64,000 bases of DNA from Hybos culiciformis (lineage: Eukaryota; Arthropoda; Insecta; Diptera; Hybotidae): assembly GCA_964007475.1 (NCBI GenBank), contig OZ023273.1, positions 126,908,732 through 126,972,731 on the forward strand. Direction: 5' to 3'. The notes beneath the pieces are model-generated. The model was not told the origin of the DNA, did no database searches, and was given only the letters and a program-made list of their open reading frames with translations. The position numbers and the translations under genes were made by a program. Below are positions 1-20,183 of this stretch, piece by piece; the stretch's first letter is position 1, and the number at the start of each line of letters is the position of its first letter.

Positions 1-2702
1 CGTACGGCCATTTTCCAAGCCATAATAATAAGATTCAGCAGAGACTTACAATTACGTTTCTTCCTGAACCCTCATTTGTAGTCTGTTATCAGGTCATTGT
101 TTCAAAATATAATTCAAGTTCTTTGTATATAACTTTTTTAGTATTTTTAACATCAGTGTTATAATATTTAATACTCGATACGCACCCACTTAATTGTATT
201 CTTTATTATCTGTATAGGAAATGTTGTCTTGAACTCCATCTAAGGGAAATTGTATTTTACGAAAACATTTCATTTTGTTTATGTTTTTAGAATTTCTTAA
301 TAATAAATTTATTTTTTAGGTTTGTAGGTAATCAATCGCAACCAGAAGTTAGGCACTAAAATTCTATACGTGAAAAAATTCTGTAAAGTCAGTCACTTTT
401 CGATATTATGATAGGTTGCGGATGATATTGATTATTGAGTAATTGAAGGATTCGGAAACCAATGTTATTATTAGTTGAATTTCAATTTTTTTCTATTTCT
501 AAAATTATTACAAAGATAAAAGAAAATAATTAACAATTAGATTTAGGGCTTATGTGTAATCTGCGTAATAAAGAAATAATCAAATTTAATTATTACAAAA
601 ACACATATTAAGTGGTTAAAGTTTTAAAATTATGATAAAATTCAATGAGTTGAACAGACTCATTTATGTATTTGGCTCAATTTCCAGTTTTTTTCTAAGT
701 ATTAATATATTTATAATTTTATTTTTGTAATAATAATATTAATAATATGATGTACTTTCTTTCTCATACAAATACATTACATCGGTTCATTTTATGAATA
801 TCTACATTGTTCATAAATATTAATTTCAAGTGAACAGATTATTTCATTGCCTTCTGTTGTTTTTAAAAATGAGAAAGAGGCACGTTTAAAATTATTTCAA
901 GAAAATAACTTCTATCAAACAACTTATTTCTTGTCTAAATGATTTTGCTAAAAAATTGAAAAAGCGTAATAAAATAATTGCAAAAAATTAAATATTACAA
1001 ACTAAGAGAAATATAATAAATATTGAATTAATAAGAATTATAATTACTTAAACAAATTATAATTAATTAAACAAATATTTTCGTCATAAATTTCAATGCT
1101 TTTTTTTTCAATATCTAAACCCATTTAAAAGTATTTCCTGTATTTTATTTCAAAGTAAAAAGTCTGCAATAACATCATCTGTTTCGAACTGGAAAAGAAT
1201 AGTTATTGTTTCTTTTTTCATACTCTGATGGTCGTGTTTTTCAATTTTGGAAATGTAAAAATAGCTCCAAGTTTCTAGTTAATGGCATATAAAAATTTTG
1301 TTCTTAACTTGTACTTCAATAAAAAAGCGATATGGTAAAATATAATAATTACCATAATATCTTTTGCAATATGTTTTTATATAATGAATATATAATATGC
1401 CTTTTCATAAAAAAAACAGTTGTATTCATTAATTAATTAATTAATTATATTTTTATTATAATTTTCATAATTAATTCGCAATTAATTTGAGTTTGTAAAG
1501 ATGAAATTATTATAGTTAGAATATTTTTCACTCAATTTTAATGAAGTACCTACCTATGTACATAATATTAATTACTTATATAAATTATTTAGCGTTTTGC
1601 CTCTTATCTGCTGCTATAAATTTTTTCCTACTAAATTGATAAGTAAACAATTATGTACTTATATTTTTATTTTGAACTAAATTTTAAGAAAAATGATAAG
1701 AGCTTTAGTTAATTTTTGTTTTAAATTACAAACTAAGAACTCAAAAATTTTCTTTTAAAATTTAATATATTATATTTCATGAGTTTCAACAAAATTGTGG
1801 ATATTTCGCTCGTTTATGGAAAGCAAAGTTTATTCAATTTTAAGCTTTGAAATTTTATTTTATTTTTTTTAAATAGTATAATTATCATAATAGGGCTATT
1901 ATGAATTACGAACAAATGTATTTTCATTCAAGTTAAACAAAAAATTAAAATGCATGCATAAGAGTAGAATTGTCGTAATCTTAATTTATAATAAGTAATC
2001 TCCCTGATAAATTTGTCGAAATTTTAATTTAAGAAGATATTTCATTATTTATTACATTGTTTTTTAAAAATTAAATTTGTAAAATAAAATGATTCAAGTT
2101 AATCATCACAAGACTATATGCTATAGTAACAAGTATTTTAATCTACTTTACATTTATCCTAAAAGAATTAAGTAAAAAATGCATTATACCACCTATTGGT
2201 TAATTTTTAACATGAAGTTGAAATTTTGTAAGGAGAATCATCCTGTACAACTCACATACAACTAAAGAGAAACTAAAGTCTAAGACACATTTTTCCATAT
2301 CTTGAATTTTTTTTTAAAGAATTCAGGTGTGTTGAAATTTGAAATTACACTCCCTTAATTATGTTTTATTTTTTGTTAAGTTTTAGAATTCGCCTCCAAT
2401 TGAGAAAATAACAGAACAGCCCAAAATTATCAATTTTTTACATTCGGATTAAGACTAAAATAATCATATTTTCCCGATAGCAGAAAAAAAACAGTTTATA
2501 AAAATATTGTTAATAATTGATTCGAATTTGTAATTTGATTATTTACCTACTTTAATTTTCTTTAAATATATATGGAAATTTTAAAATTAATCTATATCAA
2601 TTTTATATCATATTATTTTCCAGGTTTATAATGTTATCATTAAACCGAAAATTCAAAAAACAATAAAACAAAAATTATTTCCAATATAAATAAATTGAAG
2701 TT
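1..2702. other. AT-rich upstream region of the Su(dx)-like gene
   Basis: No gene can be supported here. The sequence is very AT-rich with short simple repeats, for example TTAA-type repeats near 1429-1445. A splice-acceptor-like pyrimidine tract ending in CAG at 2621-2623 lies 79 bases before the Su(dx) start codon. It may begin the exon that holds the ATG, with the 5' UTR exon(s) further upstream or outside the window. The first 80 bases are less AT-rich than the rest and hold a 26-codon open stretch to a TAG, too short to call. Confidence 0.4.
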
Positions 2703-7940
<5,238 letters not shown>

Positions 7941-8022
7941 ATTAATTAGAAACTTAATTAAAGAAATAGTAACTAAAAAAAATTATTAAACACAAATATT
8001 GTTTGTTATTAAGTTGTATTTA

Positions 8023-8028
8023 AATAAA
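8023..8028 (+). terminator. Poly(A) signal of the Su(dx)-like gene
   Basis: AATAAA lies 83 bases after the stop codon, the first canonical signal downstream. An A/T-rich tract follows. Confidence 0.5.
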
Positions 8029-11000
8029 CCTAAATTTAAAATTTGTAATAACAAAAATTATTGCATACTGATGGTCAAAAAGCCTTCATTAAAAAGATTT
8101 TAGAATATTTTTTCGAACTTTGATCGCTAATAAAATAAGATAAATACAATCTATTTTCTTAAAATATAGAGAATTATTGTTTGTTTTGCTTATCTGAAGT
8201 CAAAACATGTAACTTCCCCGACAGTTTTCAAACAATTATTGCATAAATTTGTTTCAACTTGAAACAAAGCATCACAAATAGTCGATGTCAATTTAGAAAT
8301 ATACATATATTATGAAAAAAATATTATTATCATTAATTACATACATTTGAAGGAAATATTTTTTCAAAATTTCTTCATAAAATATTTTCGTGATGTTTCA
8401 TGTTAAATTTGAAAATTTGACACACTAATTTAGGTTAAATATTCATTACACTAAAAAGATGTTAACCTCAAAAACCTAACTATAGACTTATCCATTTTCA
8501 TTTCATTTAGACAAGCATTGTATTTAGAATTTCGTATTTCCTTCAAAAATTAAAAAATAAAATTTTCTAAATAAAATTTTTTGATATCATCCAACACCAA
8601 CATAAATTTAAAGATCTACAAAAAAAAACCATCAATCAAAGCATCTAAGTAGGCACAAAAACATAACAAACGTATGAAACAATATGATAATTCCTATAGA
8701 AAACTTAAAATAGGATTAAAACCAAAAAAAAAAAAACAATTTCATTTTTAAATTCAATTTATTATATAATTATTATTAATTAAAAAAAATTGATATCATT
8801 GATTGAATGATTTGTTTTAATTTGTTTCAATTTTTAATTTTTCAGTAGGTATTTTCATACAAAATATATTTGTCATGTTTCTCTGTTAAAAAACTGTTTA
8901 GAGTTATATGAGCAAAATCATATCACCATTCACATCTGTTGCAACGAAATGTTTTTCAGATATTAGAAATTAAAATATTTTAGGTATATTTTATTTGAAA
9001 TTTTAACTTCAGTATTTTATTTTATTCGTACATATGTAAGAAAAAAATTATTTATATTTTTTTATAGAATTTGTTATTTCATAAAAATGAGAAAAATATA
9101 ATTCATTTCTTTGTAAACTTTTATTTTAAATATAATTTCGATTTGGTTATAAAAATTATAATGAGTTTTGGTTTAACACTCAAAATAAGTATATGAAGCT
9201 TTTAAATTAAAAATATCAGGATTGTATAAAAAGATATAAATTAATAAATTTTATAAAGAGTTGATAAAATTAAATTTAATTACAATTTCAATATTTTATT
9301 TTTTATTGCAAGTTAGAGTTTCTATCAGATATTTCGATTAAAATGTACATATTTAACACTAAAAAAATTTTTCTTCGAATTCCAAATGTTGGCGAATCAA
9401 ACATTTTGTTCCCAAGAGAACACACTGGGAAAGTTTTTTATTTTTATTTGATGATTAAAATTAGATTTTTAATATTAGCTTTAGTTTTAGAATGTAATTG
9501 TTTTTAAAATGTTGTTTCAGGAAAAAATTAAATAGTTAATAAACATTGTAATAGTTTTTTGTAACTTTTAAATTTGACAACGTTAAGCAAATTTTTCTAA
9601 TAAACAAGAAAGTGATTGTTCTCAAAAAATTTCAGTTGATTTTCTACTTGTAAATATTTATGAAAATTGAATTAACTGTAAGAAACTTTAATTTAAAATG
9701 TACAAAACAATTTTAATATTTAATCTTGTTTAAAAAATAGATTTATTTTATTCGTCCACAAAAAAAAAACATATTGTAGGCCTCATCCCTAAAAATGTTA
9801 GAGTTTTGTTAAGCTATAAATAAATAAATTTAAATAAATAAATAAAAATTAATTATTTCTTTATTTCTTATTTTTGCAAGGTATATTGAAGGTTAGAAGA
9901 AATTTTTGTTCTACATATAAAAAAATATAAGGTAATTTTATTTTATTGTATGAAAACACAAATAAGCCAAAATTATAGAAGTCCACGTTCTCAAGCTTTT
10001 TTATTTCGAGTTAACAAAGAGTACAGAAATTAAATCAAAAAAACAAAATTGAGATTGTTAAAACAGAATTTAGTTTTTTAACATTTTCTCATAAGTTAAT
10101 TTTAAAATTTGGGATAAGAAATTAAAAAGTGAAAATAATCAAATCAAAAAAAAAGTTTCAAAGTCCAAACTTCTCCAGTTGTCTAAATCAAAGTTTATTC
10201 AACAAAAGTTATCTCACTAAGCATAAATTAAAATTTCCCAAAATATGAACATGTTATCATTAACAGTTAAAAAATTGCATTACATAGTTTTCCGCTACTT
10301 TTTTTTTAGGTTGGAGACTGTACCTACTTACCGTGATCCAATTCGACGAATTGTTTATTTTATTGATTTCTTATATTAGAAAATAGTATTATTAATAAAT
10401 AGTCTAGCTTCCCAGTGATCATTATAATAATTACTATTTAATTCATGATTCCTTGCCGCCAAGAAACTACTGAAGTAGCATGTTATTAATGTATTGAAGG
10501 GATAGATATGCTAAAAAGCTTAAAATTTATGTAATTTTGTTGAAAACATTTACCTTCCTAAATCAATAGAAATAAACAAATTTTTTTTTATAGGTATGCA
10601 CTCTAAACCATTTATTAATACATATTATTAAATTTATGTACAAACTACTGATAAATATGATTACTTAACCAAATTCACTTAAAAATATTTTCAATTCAGT
10701 CCTTCGCATGTCATATCTTTCTTTGTGTTATACAAAAGAAATTTATGTACTACTATTTATATGCTGTATACGATTTAATCTTTGTATAATTATATTGTAT
10801 ATTTTATTTTGCAAAGTATTCTAAAAATGAAACATAAAACGGAACTCTCTTTCTTAAGAACTTATAAATGGTTGCAAAGTTTTACAATAATCCTAAACTA
10901 CGTAGAATAAAATCTTAATACCAACCAATAAAATTGTTCACAATGTTGTTCACAATACAAGAACAACCAGATTCAGTATTAAATCATTTTTATTAATGTA

Positions 11001-12441
11001 TTATGTTCGTTTGTAAGACCTTTAGTATTCAGTGTGTTTGGGAAAATAGATCAGCAGTCAAGACCAAAATAAATTTATTTTCCCAATTCTATTATTTTAA
11101 TAAAGCAATTGGGTTCTGTAATTTTTTTAATTTTTGGTGAATTCATAACTCAATTTATTGCACAAAAATTCAACTAGTCTTGAAACCGAAAGAGTCCGTC
11201 TTGTTAGATATACGATGAAGACATTCGAAATAAAAATAAATTTTTTTTATACTTGATTTTTCTTAAATTTGAAATAGTCTCAAACAAACTTAGCTTGTCC
11301 ACATTATCAATATGGTATGAGATTTTTGAAATATATATTTATCCAAATTGTGTGTCTTTTTTTGCTTATTTAGATTCAAATATTGATATCATAGAACCTC
11401 TAATTGTTTTATACGACAGTTATTTTTTACTTTGAGTATTAGAGTGATTAGAAGTTTTGGAGTTTTACTCATTTAAGTTTTAAAACTGATCAAATCATGA
11501 TTAATATTACTTAAAAAAAAAAAAAAAACGAAAATATATTATGTACATTTAACAAATATGCAATACAAATTGTTAAAAAGGAAAACTACTTTATTTCTCT
11601 CCAGATAATCTTATTTTTTTTTTTTTATATTTCTATTTCAGCAAATTCTAATAATAATAATAACCGTGTTGACAAGATTAATGAATGAACGAGATAGGAA
11701 AATTAGAAATAAAAATATTATCTTAGCACGAGAGCTTCTCTTACATTATAATAATAATTTATTCGCGGATTTTTTTCAAATTTTCAATTTTTCAGTTCTA
11801 ATTTAAAAAATATATTTTGTCAATGTTATAAAAAAAATCATCATAATCATTATAAATGCAAGCATTTACGACATCAAGTACTTGAAAGAGTAAAAAAAAA
11901 TAATGTTGGGAAAATTAATTCCTGTTAATTGAAAAAAACCGCTTTACAAAATCTAAAAGTTTATGTCGCCATTATTCACAAAAAATTTACTGTTCTGAGA
12001 ATTCCATACTTGTTTTATTATTATTATTATTATATAATTAAATTATATAAATCATTCTTTCCTTTTTTAAATAGTTTGTTTCAAACTTCAAAATTTGACA
12101 ATATAGTGATATAAATAATACGGTGCAATCTTCTCATGAGCTATTGAAATTACTAGCTGTTTTAATTATTATTTTTTTTAATAATTGAAGACTGATGTAT
12201 ACAGAAAGAATAATGACTTAAAGCCTCTTTTGTTTGTTACCAAAACTTTCAAACATTTAAGCATTTCAATTTCTTTTCGATAAAGAACATTTTTAATATG
12301 TCTCTTTTTGTGATTATTATATTCTAAAGACTAAATTAATTTTCAGCTACTAAAATAACACCAAATATGTAGTTTTAATTTTAACATTAAGGGATTATTT
12401 AATTGTTTCCAAAAATTTATAATAATTTTGAAAATTTTTGG
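8029..12441. other. Intergenic AT-rich DNA, Su(dx) to HAX1
   Basis: About 4.4 kb between two convergent genes. I see only homopolymer runs and short simple repeats (TAAA repeats near 9818-9850; AAT and TTA runs near 11650 and 12017). There is no coding potential beyond short chance frames, no tRNA-like arms and no terminal inverted repeats. Confidence 0.4.
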
Positions 12442-15400
12442 TCACCACAAATTTTTTGGCAAAGCGTATCCATTTTTTGATACGAAGATGTTACGATCGG
12501 ATTCCAAAATTGCAGCATTCTCTTTAACTTGAGAAGGTTTTATTTCGCTCGAATTGTCGTAACTGGATACAGTGTCAGTTTTTCCTTCTATGGTACGATG
12601 TATTGTTGTTTTTACGTTACCATCGGAATCCCGTACAGTTGTTTTTGTTTCATAAGATCCATCTGGCTTGCGAACGGTTTGCTTTATAATACTTTGACCA
12701 AACATTCGTGGACCCTGAAAAAAAAAAGTAGATGTTCAAAAAATTTATTATAATTTTGTAATGATAATTTTCTTGTATCGTAAGTATTAAGCTGTCTCGA
12801 AAACAAATTGCGAAATTAATTTCGTAATATTATATTTGTTCTTGGTTTTAAATATACATTCGAAACATTATCCCTATTTTTAAGCTTAATTGTTTTCTTA
12901 CATGGTGTGTTCCTTCGAAAACACCGCCAAAAGGATGATGTGGATGTGGGAATGGAGTTTTAGAGCTGGGAATCCTGGAGCGAGTGGGTCGAGCTTCAGT
13001 CTCAATGTACGATCCGTGGATCTTAGCCAAAATAATCTCTTCATCTGTTAATTTTTTCTTTGACTGTACCAATTTTGATTTTGTTGCGTTTCCTGCAATT
13101 ATATTTTTATCATTTGGATTCAAGCGTTGCATAAGAGAATGCAGTTGATCAGCATAAATTTCACCATCCAAATCTGAATCAAGTATTTTTTTCACATTAG
13201 AATAAATGTTGTTTTCGAAACCAGGTTTAAGATAGTCCTTTTTCAAATCTTTTTCTATAACCTGGTCAGATCCTAAAAAAAGATAAAAAAATGTATTATT
13301 AAATTATACTAATACAAATAAATTCGGACTGCACTATGTATAATACCGTTCTAATATTTTTGGAAATCGTATTTACTACCAAAAATAACAACCATATATT
13401 TAATATCATGCATTTTTCGTACTATTTGATTATCTATCGTCTTATCATAGGGACATTAAATCTTTCTAAAACATTCATTAACATTATATTCTATAACACG
13501 TAATAAAAATAAGGCATCATCAGAGAAAGTTTTGATTTGGAAAACTGTAGGTACAATATTATTAATCAAAAAAACCAAAACCATTTTTCGCTTCATAGGT
13601 ACATCACAGTATTTAATCACAGTTTTTTGAAATTTTTATTAGAAAGAAAAATAAACCAAATTTTCAATATTCCGCAATAGGCGAATCAATTCAACTTTAA
13701 TTCTTACATCCACATTTCGATGTCTCTTGAAAACTTATTTTCAAGTCAACTCAGGAACACAATTAATGTCGATGACAATTAATAAAGATGATTGGTTAGA
13801 CATATTGTTTTTTGTGAAAGAAAAATTGGAAAAGCTGCACGGAAAATTATAGAATTTGGGAAAAAGTCAAAGTGCTTTTTTCTATGAGATTTTTGTATGT
13901 GCTCTTATTAATAAAGACTAGCTTTAGAGCGACTTGTGTTAGAATAAAATTTAAAAAAAAAGCGAAACCTTAAAAGATTTAAAAAAACTTTTAATATTGG
14001 TACCTTTGTTACAAAATAACAAGAAGTATCTTCATAATCTTTGCTTAACATAAAAAAAAAAAGTTGTATAGAAAATAAATACAAAAAAAAAAACAATACT
14101 AACTTTCAAATTGCTTCATGCTTTCAAGCATTTCTCTTAATTGTTGTTCAAAATTTTTTTGCAATTCAACTGGATTTGTAAACATTTGAAAAGCCCGCTC
14201 ATCAAACAATTCATCATCAGTTTCATCATCTTCGAACCAAGTGGGTTTCCTGAATTCTGATTTCCTAATATCAAATAGCAAAAAAAAATTTAATCTTTAT
14301 GAATGTGAAAAAAGAAAATCGAAACTGGAATATTTTCTTGTTCTTTAAACAGTACTACAGAACCTTTTCCTAGAAAAGTGCACTCCGTTGACTAGGTATT
14401 CCAAGGAATAGGTAAATAGGTAGCTACCTTCATCTAGATCTAGGTTGTTCTCGTCCTCATAACTAATTAATGCCTTGAATGCTTAGGTTACAATATATCT
14501 ACCTACTGCCATTTTATTCTTCGTTTATAGTTTAGTTTTGTCTTTCTCGTTTAGTTTCCAATAAATTGGAGTTAGATAGCGCTCAAAAACATGTACATAT
14601 GTAGGTTACTAGGTAGGTTAGTCATGGATTTACCGATAGGCACAGACACACTAGCCACTTGCCCAGGGCGGCATATTTGAAGGGGCGGCAAAAAATAGCA
14701 TAAAATTAATGTACAAAAAAATTCTAATAACGTAGGTATTTCGAAATGTGGAAATCATCTTCAGAATTTATCTGTCACTAGCATTTTCTTGTTTGAAAAG
14801 AATCAAAATTTATCTTCGATCACAATTGAAAGAAACGAAATTAAATATCATTTCAATTATACACATCGAACACGACGTGTTCGAGAAAATTGAATTTGAA
14901 GTCATAATCGATAAATTTGTAAATCAAAAATTTAGAAGAAAAAAAAGTATAAATAAATTGAACTAATTAAATAATACAATATGCTTCTTGTTTGAATTGA
15001 AATTACAGAAAAATTCGTAAATCCTCCCCTGAGGTAGGTAACATATGTATTTTATTTGATCTCCATCTATAAATTTCTCAGCGGGTATTTTGGATTAATT
15101 ACTATTTACTAGGTAGGTTTTAGGTACATGTACCTAGGTATAGGTACTTTAAGTTTTTATTTTGAAAATTTTTTCATTTTCGCCAACAATTTCCTTCCGC
15201 CGAAGAGATATGTTACCGCTATTTTGATTGGCTATTGATTGATAATTGTTGTATGCATAGCTGTCTACAAATAGTTAGGTATACCTACCTAGGTTGGAAA
15301 AATCGAGTAAAGGAAAATTTATCTGGATGAAAATTATTGATTTTTCTCATTTCCATTCCAGCAGGCAGCAAAAAAAATAATCAAAAAAAATCTAAAAATA

Positions 15401-15487
15401 AAACAAAAAAAAAAAAAAGAAGAAAAATCTCCTTACTTACTCTTTCTCTTGTTCCTTTTTGGCAAACATTTTTTTCAAAATATCCAT
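12442..15487 (-). CDS. HAX1: HCLS1-associated protein X-1 (HAX1)
   Basis: HAX1 is a mostly disordered, mainly mitochondrial protein. In mammals it supports survival signalling and binds the CLPB disaggregase. Four exons on the minus strand: 15487-15441, 14264-14104, 13272-12902, 12714-12442. All junctions are GT-AG and frame closes exactly at 283 aa; human HAX1 is 279. The N-terminal MDILKKMFAKKEQEKE is basic. An acidic segment follows in exon 2 (FEDDETDDELFDERAF), matching the family's acidic box. The last exon carries the family-typical tail: GPRMFGQS, then VRKPDGSYETKTTVRDSDGN. The first exon codes for only 15 codons plus 2 bases and was found by extending the frame to an ATG. The intron behind it (15440-14265) holds repeats rich in TAGGTACC-like words. 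The gene converges on the Su(dx)-like gene. Confidence 0.87.
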
Positions 15488-15981
15488 TTCTAACAAATAA
15501 AAAATATGATGAAAATTTTTAAAAAAATAAAAAATTCAAACAAAAATATGCTTTTCCAAATTTTAATTTTTATTTACTAATTTTTTCTTATTTTCTTTTT
15601 CACTTGCTTTTTTTTCTTTCTAGAATTTTGCGAATATTCGTAGTTCTTCGGGAAAAAAATGTTGCCAACAAATGAGTATTAAAAATTCCTTGATATTCTC
15701 TAGCTTTATGTCACAAATGGGGAAAATTTTTAATTTCAGATCATAATTTCTACACTACACTCAATATTTATGAATAAAATTATTGGCCAAAGAAAATAAG
15801 AAGTTATTTTGCCTGTAAGTGGATTTTTGCGCTAAATTTATAATTCTGCAAATGTTAAAGAGGCTACTTCTTAATTATCTTTGTGTAATTATATATGTTT
15901 TGCTTTTTCTCATGATGCATTTGGAGTTGAATAGAAAGAATGAATCTAGGCCTTGACTAAATAGTCTAGAGGTGACTTTTT

Positions 15982-16181
15982 NNNNNNNNNNNNNNNNNNN
16001 NNNNNNNNNNNNNNNNNNNNNNNNNNNNNNNNNNNNNNNNNNNNNNNNNNNNNNNNNNNNNNNNNNNNNNNNNNNNNNNNNNNNNNNNNNNNNNNNNNNN
16101 NNNNNNNNNNNNNNNNNNNNNNNNNNNNNNNNNNNNNNNNNNNNNNNNNNNNNNNNNNNNNNNNNNNNNNNNNNNNNNNNN
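15982..16181. other. Assembly gap of 200 N
   Basis: Exactly 200 N, the usual placeholder size for a gap of unknown length. It has a T run on the left and a run of about 16 A on the right. The gap lies about 0.5 kb upstream of the HAX1 start codon, so part of the HAX1 promoter may be missing. Confidence 0.98.
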
Positions 16182-17799
16182 AAAAAAAAAAAAAAAATTT
16201 GACCAATAGAAATTAAAATAATAAATTCTTTTTATTTAATTAATATTATGAAATTCTTTCTAAGCTTTTTTTTTACGTTAATATAAAATAATGGCCAAAA
16301 ATAATATTTAAATACAAAAGGAAAATAATAAAAGGAAACATGGTTCTAATTAAATATTAAAAAAAAAAAAAACAAAGTTGAATAAGAATTTTAATGCAGG
16401 TAAAAATTAAGACTTTTAAAAATAAATTAAATTTTATTGGTTCGAAAAAAGTTATAACCCTATACGTAAAATTATATTTTTTTTTGCACAATAGTTAAAA
16501 AATTTTTGTTTCTTTTTATTTAAATTTTATAATATCAAAAAACCAATTCATTCCTTGAATTAAACCCCGTTCTCATCAAAATAGTTGTGGTATTTCTATC
16601 GGATTATACTAACAATTTACAATTTTCGAACTCTTTAGTTATAGTATTCTAAATAAGGCTTTAGTTTTAAATTTTACATTGAAGTCTTAAATTGATCATT
16701 TGCGATAAAAGAATGACAATGATTTGTTCCCATAAAAAAACTCTATAATCCCAATTTATAGTATCTACGTAAGTCTGATTTGTATAATTTGTTTTTTTAG
16801 TGCTTACCTACTTGTAAAATTATTTCTGTGAGAAATTTGACAGGTAACTTTTAATTTTAAAATTGTGTACTTTTATATATTAAGATATTGTAATTTTCAC
16901 GTCAAACTAAATCTCTTTATTAAAATTGTCTATATGTCCTAGGACATTCATAAGAATTTAAGCGTTTCGAAAGTTGATATAAATCTATATTATTAATATT
17001 ATTTAGCGAAATAAACTTTGGTTTTTGAATGCATTCAAATTTAGAGTATACGAGATTAGTACTTGATTTTTACTTCTTTCAATATTTTAGTGAGGTGATG
17101 CGATATTAATAGGTTACCTTTTTTTTAAACAAAATCATAGTTTAGGACGGTATATCAAATAGAAATCATGTTCTGTTGTATAACTAATACGTATAATATG
17201 TTCTTTATTATGTATTTTATATAAAAAATGTTGAATAATAAATTAAATTAAATATATAATTATTTTATGTTGTTTGTATATGAATACAAATGTATACGTG
17301 TATGTATATAGTACTCTAATGTTTACTTGTTTTACAAACATTAAGGATTCTTTGATAGATTATTTTATTGAAATTAGCAATTTATGTTGTTTTTTTTAGT
17401 TCAAGGAAAATGTTTTTTTTTTAATTTCGAAACAACATGAAAACATGGACTATTATTTCAAAGAACATATATGTGTTAATGAATATGTACAAAGTAAAAG
17501 TAACTTTCTACTAATCACCAATTTAAGCTCCTGTGTAGCTGGGGGTGCCGAGAAACTTATTCCGAAAAGTGAAACAAGTTAAATAATTATTTTAGCTTGT
17601 CAAATTATTTGCCAATCTAATACGGTCAGGTAGAGCCATGAATGTTAAGGGCTAGATTTATAAATAAGTACGACTGATTTAATTATGCAAAAATATATAA
17701 ATTATCTACTTCAAGATAACTATAACATGAATTATGTAGGAAACTAAACAATGTAATGGATAAAATAACTAAACAAATCTTTTTCCCGAATTAAATCAT

Positions 17800-18093
17800 A
17801 AAGCAAGTATAAAATTGAGGAATTAGTCCCATAGAAAGAATGTAAATAAAAATAGTGAAACAAAAATCCATATCAGAACCCCATGAGCTTTTTTTTGTAT
17901 TTTTTAAACTTCCACTCTCTTTAAAAATTGTATACAACTGTTGTTATTTTTGAAGTTTTTGAAGCATTTGTGAGAGTGGAATGCTCCAAAAATACAAAAA
18001 AAAAGCTCATGGGGTTGTGATATGGATTTTTTGTTTCACTATTTCTATTAGCATTTTTTGTATGTGACTAATTCCTCTATTTATACTTCCTTT
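17800..18093. mobile_element. Palindromic MITE, family A, copy 1
   Basis: Long inverted arms run inward from both ends. The right arm (reverse complement) starts AAAGGAAGTATAAATAGAGG; the left arm starts AAAGCAAGTATAAAATTGAGG with small changes. Further in, both arms hold a CCCCATGAGCTTTTT block at 17879 and, inverted, near 18003. Both ends abut TA, as expected for TA-target (Tc1/mariner-like) elements. It has no coding capacity. A second, shorter copy lies at 42469-42701. Confidence 0.75.
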
Positions 18094-20183
18094 AAATATT
18101 ACAATAAGAGCAATGATTTGACGTGACTCAAAATTGCGAAATGAATCAATTTAAGGTTATCCTTTCAAGTGTACTTACTTACGCCTAATTAAAAATTTTA
18201 TCACTACAATGTGTGATTGTATGTAATATGTAGTTATATAAAAATGTTCACTAAGTAATTTCGTTTGGAGATTGAGTTATTATATCTTGTTGCTCCTCTT
18301 TTGAATTACTTCATCTCTAGTTCAATATCTCAAAAATAATTGGACATCCATTAATCAATTGTCTGGTGTCTATTTTAACAGTATATTATTTTATTTTTAA
18401 TTTTTATCTTTATTTAATTGAAATTGTATATCGAATAATTTTCTATAATACGAGTAAAATTATAGCTTTTGATTTTAATTTTTAAATTTATTACTACAAA
18501 AATTGTCACTTGTCCTACAGAAATATGTAGAATTCAAAAACATCTTAAATTTTTAAAACTTAAAAAAAACGAAGTAATTATGATATTATTAAATGAACAC
18601 ATTGCACTAATTCTAAATGCTATATGTATTCTATATTATTCTTTATTTGTTCTGAGTACCTAACTCAAACAGAATTTATTTTTGAGACAATTCACTGTTC
18701 ACTCGCTGATAAAATTAATAATAAAATACTCATAAAAAAAATTGTTTAGAGTACGTCTGTTCCGTATTCTTCTGTCTTTGAAATTCTCACATAATGTTTA
18801 TTCTCTTTGATATAATTTCAAAACTTTTTATCGTTAATAAAAATCGTTACTTTGTTCCTTTAAAAAACTTCACTTTTTTTTTAGAGTCCACTGGAAAATT
18901 TTATTCCAACCTTTAGAACTTTCCGAATAGCGTAACTTATATTAAAAAAAAAAATTAAAGAAAAAAATTATTTATATAAAATTTATAAAAGGTCTTATTT
19001 CAAGCAAATAAAAGGTTAATTTTAAATATATTATTTTTATTAAATGGTATATTTTATTTTTCCTCATATAATATTAATTAGGTTTTTTTTTTCTCAAATT
19101 AAAGTAAATAACATTTTTAAGAATTTTATTTTTCTATATTTGCATAGAGCTTCAAACATTTAAAAAAAAAAAAACTATACATTTTTATATCTATAATATT
19201 TTTAATAATTAAAATCTTTTTATATATTTCATTAAAGGAAAAAAAGGGCTTCAATCAATTATATTGGTGAAAATAAATTAGGGCTTTTGCTCTGAAAAAA
19301 AAGGTAACGAATTTCTCGTTATAAGCTATTTATTTACGTTTCTCGATTCAATTTTTAGTTGAAAATTGGAACGTCTAGAAGACTGAAATATTCTTATCGC
19401 TGACATTATATAAGTCACTTGAAATTTTGAGTCGAAATTCTAAAAAAATCTGAAATTTATTATATATATTTATTTTTAAATATATTATTCAAGATAAGTA
19501 GCGAAAAAGATAGCTTAATAATAATCTATATTTATTTTATTATCAACGAACCATCTTTTTTTTGTGAATAAATCAAAAACCTATAGATATTTACTTAATA
19601 TGTTTGTAGGTACAATATTATTTTCTTTTGTGCGCGTAGTATTATAAAACTATAGCCACAGGAAAAAATAATAAATATTTATTTTCTTAGTTTTTAAATT
19701 TTAATATTTAATTTATTTATTATAATGTAAGTGGTTAAAAAATGGTTTTGAAAAAAAAAATAAAATAAACTGCCCAATTGCTTATGATTTCCATATAATG
19801 AAATTTTTATTTAATAAGTTTATTAAATGCATAAGTACATATTTTATTATTTATAATATATGTACATAAATATATAATTTTTTATTACCCTATAAAATTA
19901 ATCAATTAATATTAAACGATGTTATCATTCAAAATAGTTAACCATTGTTATTAGTGTATTACTATACAATTATTAATTAATTAACAAAATATCGTATTAA
20001 TAATGTACAAAAAAGTTATTCACCGTCTCGTATAGAATGAATTATTTGACCTAGAAGAATTTTGAATGTATTTGTTGTTAATTCCGCCCGTCGAAACTGC
20101 AAGAAGATTCAGTAGAATGAATATGGGATTATTTGGTAATATATGGCTTATATGGAATCAAATTAGGATCTTTTAACTATAAC

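Noticed and set aside
14360..15300. TAGGTACCTACC-like words as telomeric repeats
   Set aside because: They are scattered, irregular and not TTAGG arrays; they look like ordinary simple-repeat DNA in the HAX1 intron.
15946..16206. Open frames across the N block
   Set aside because: They exist only because N does not code for stops.
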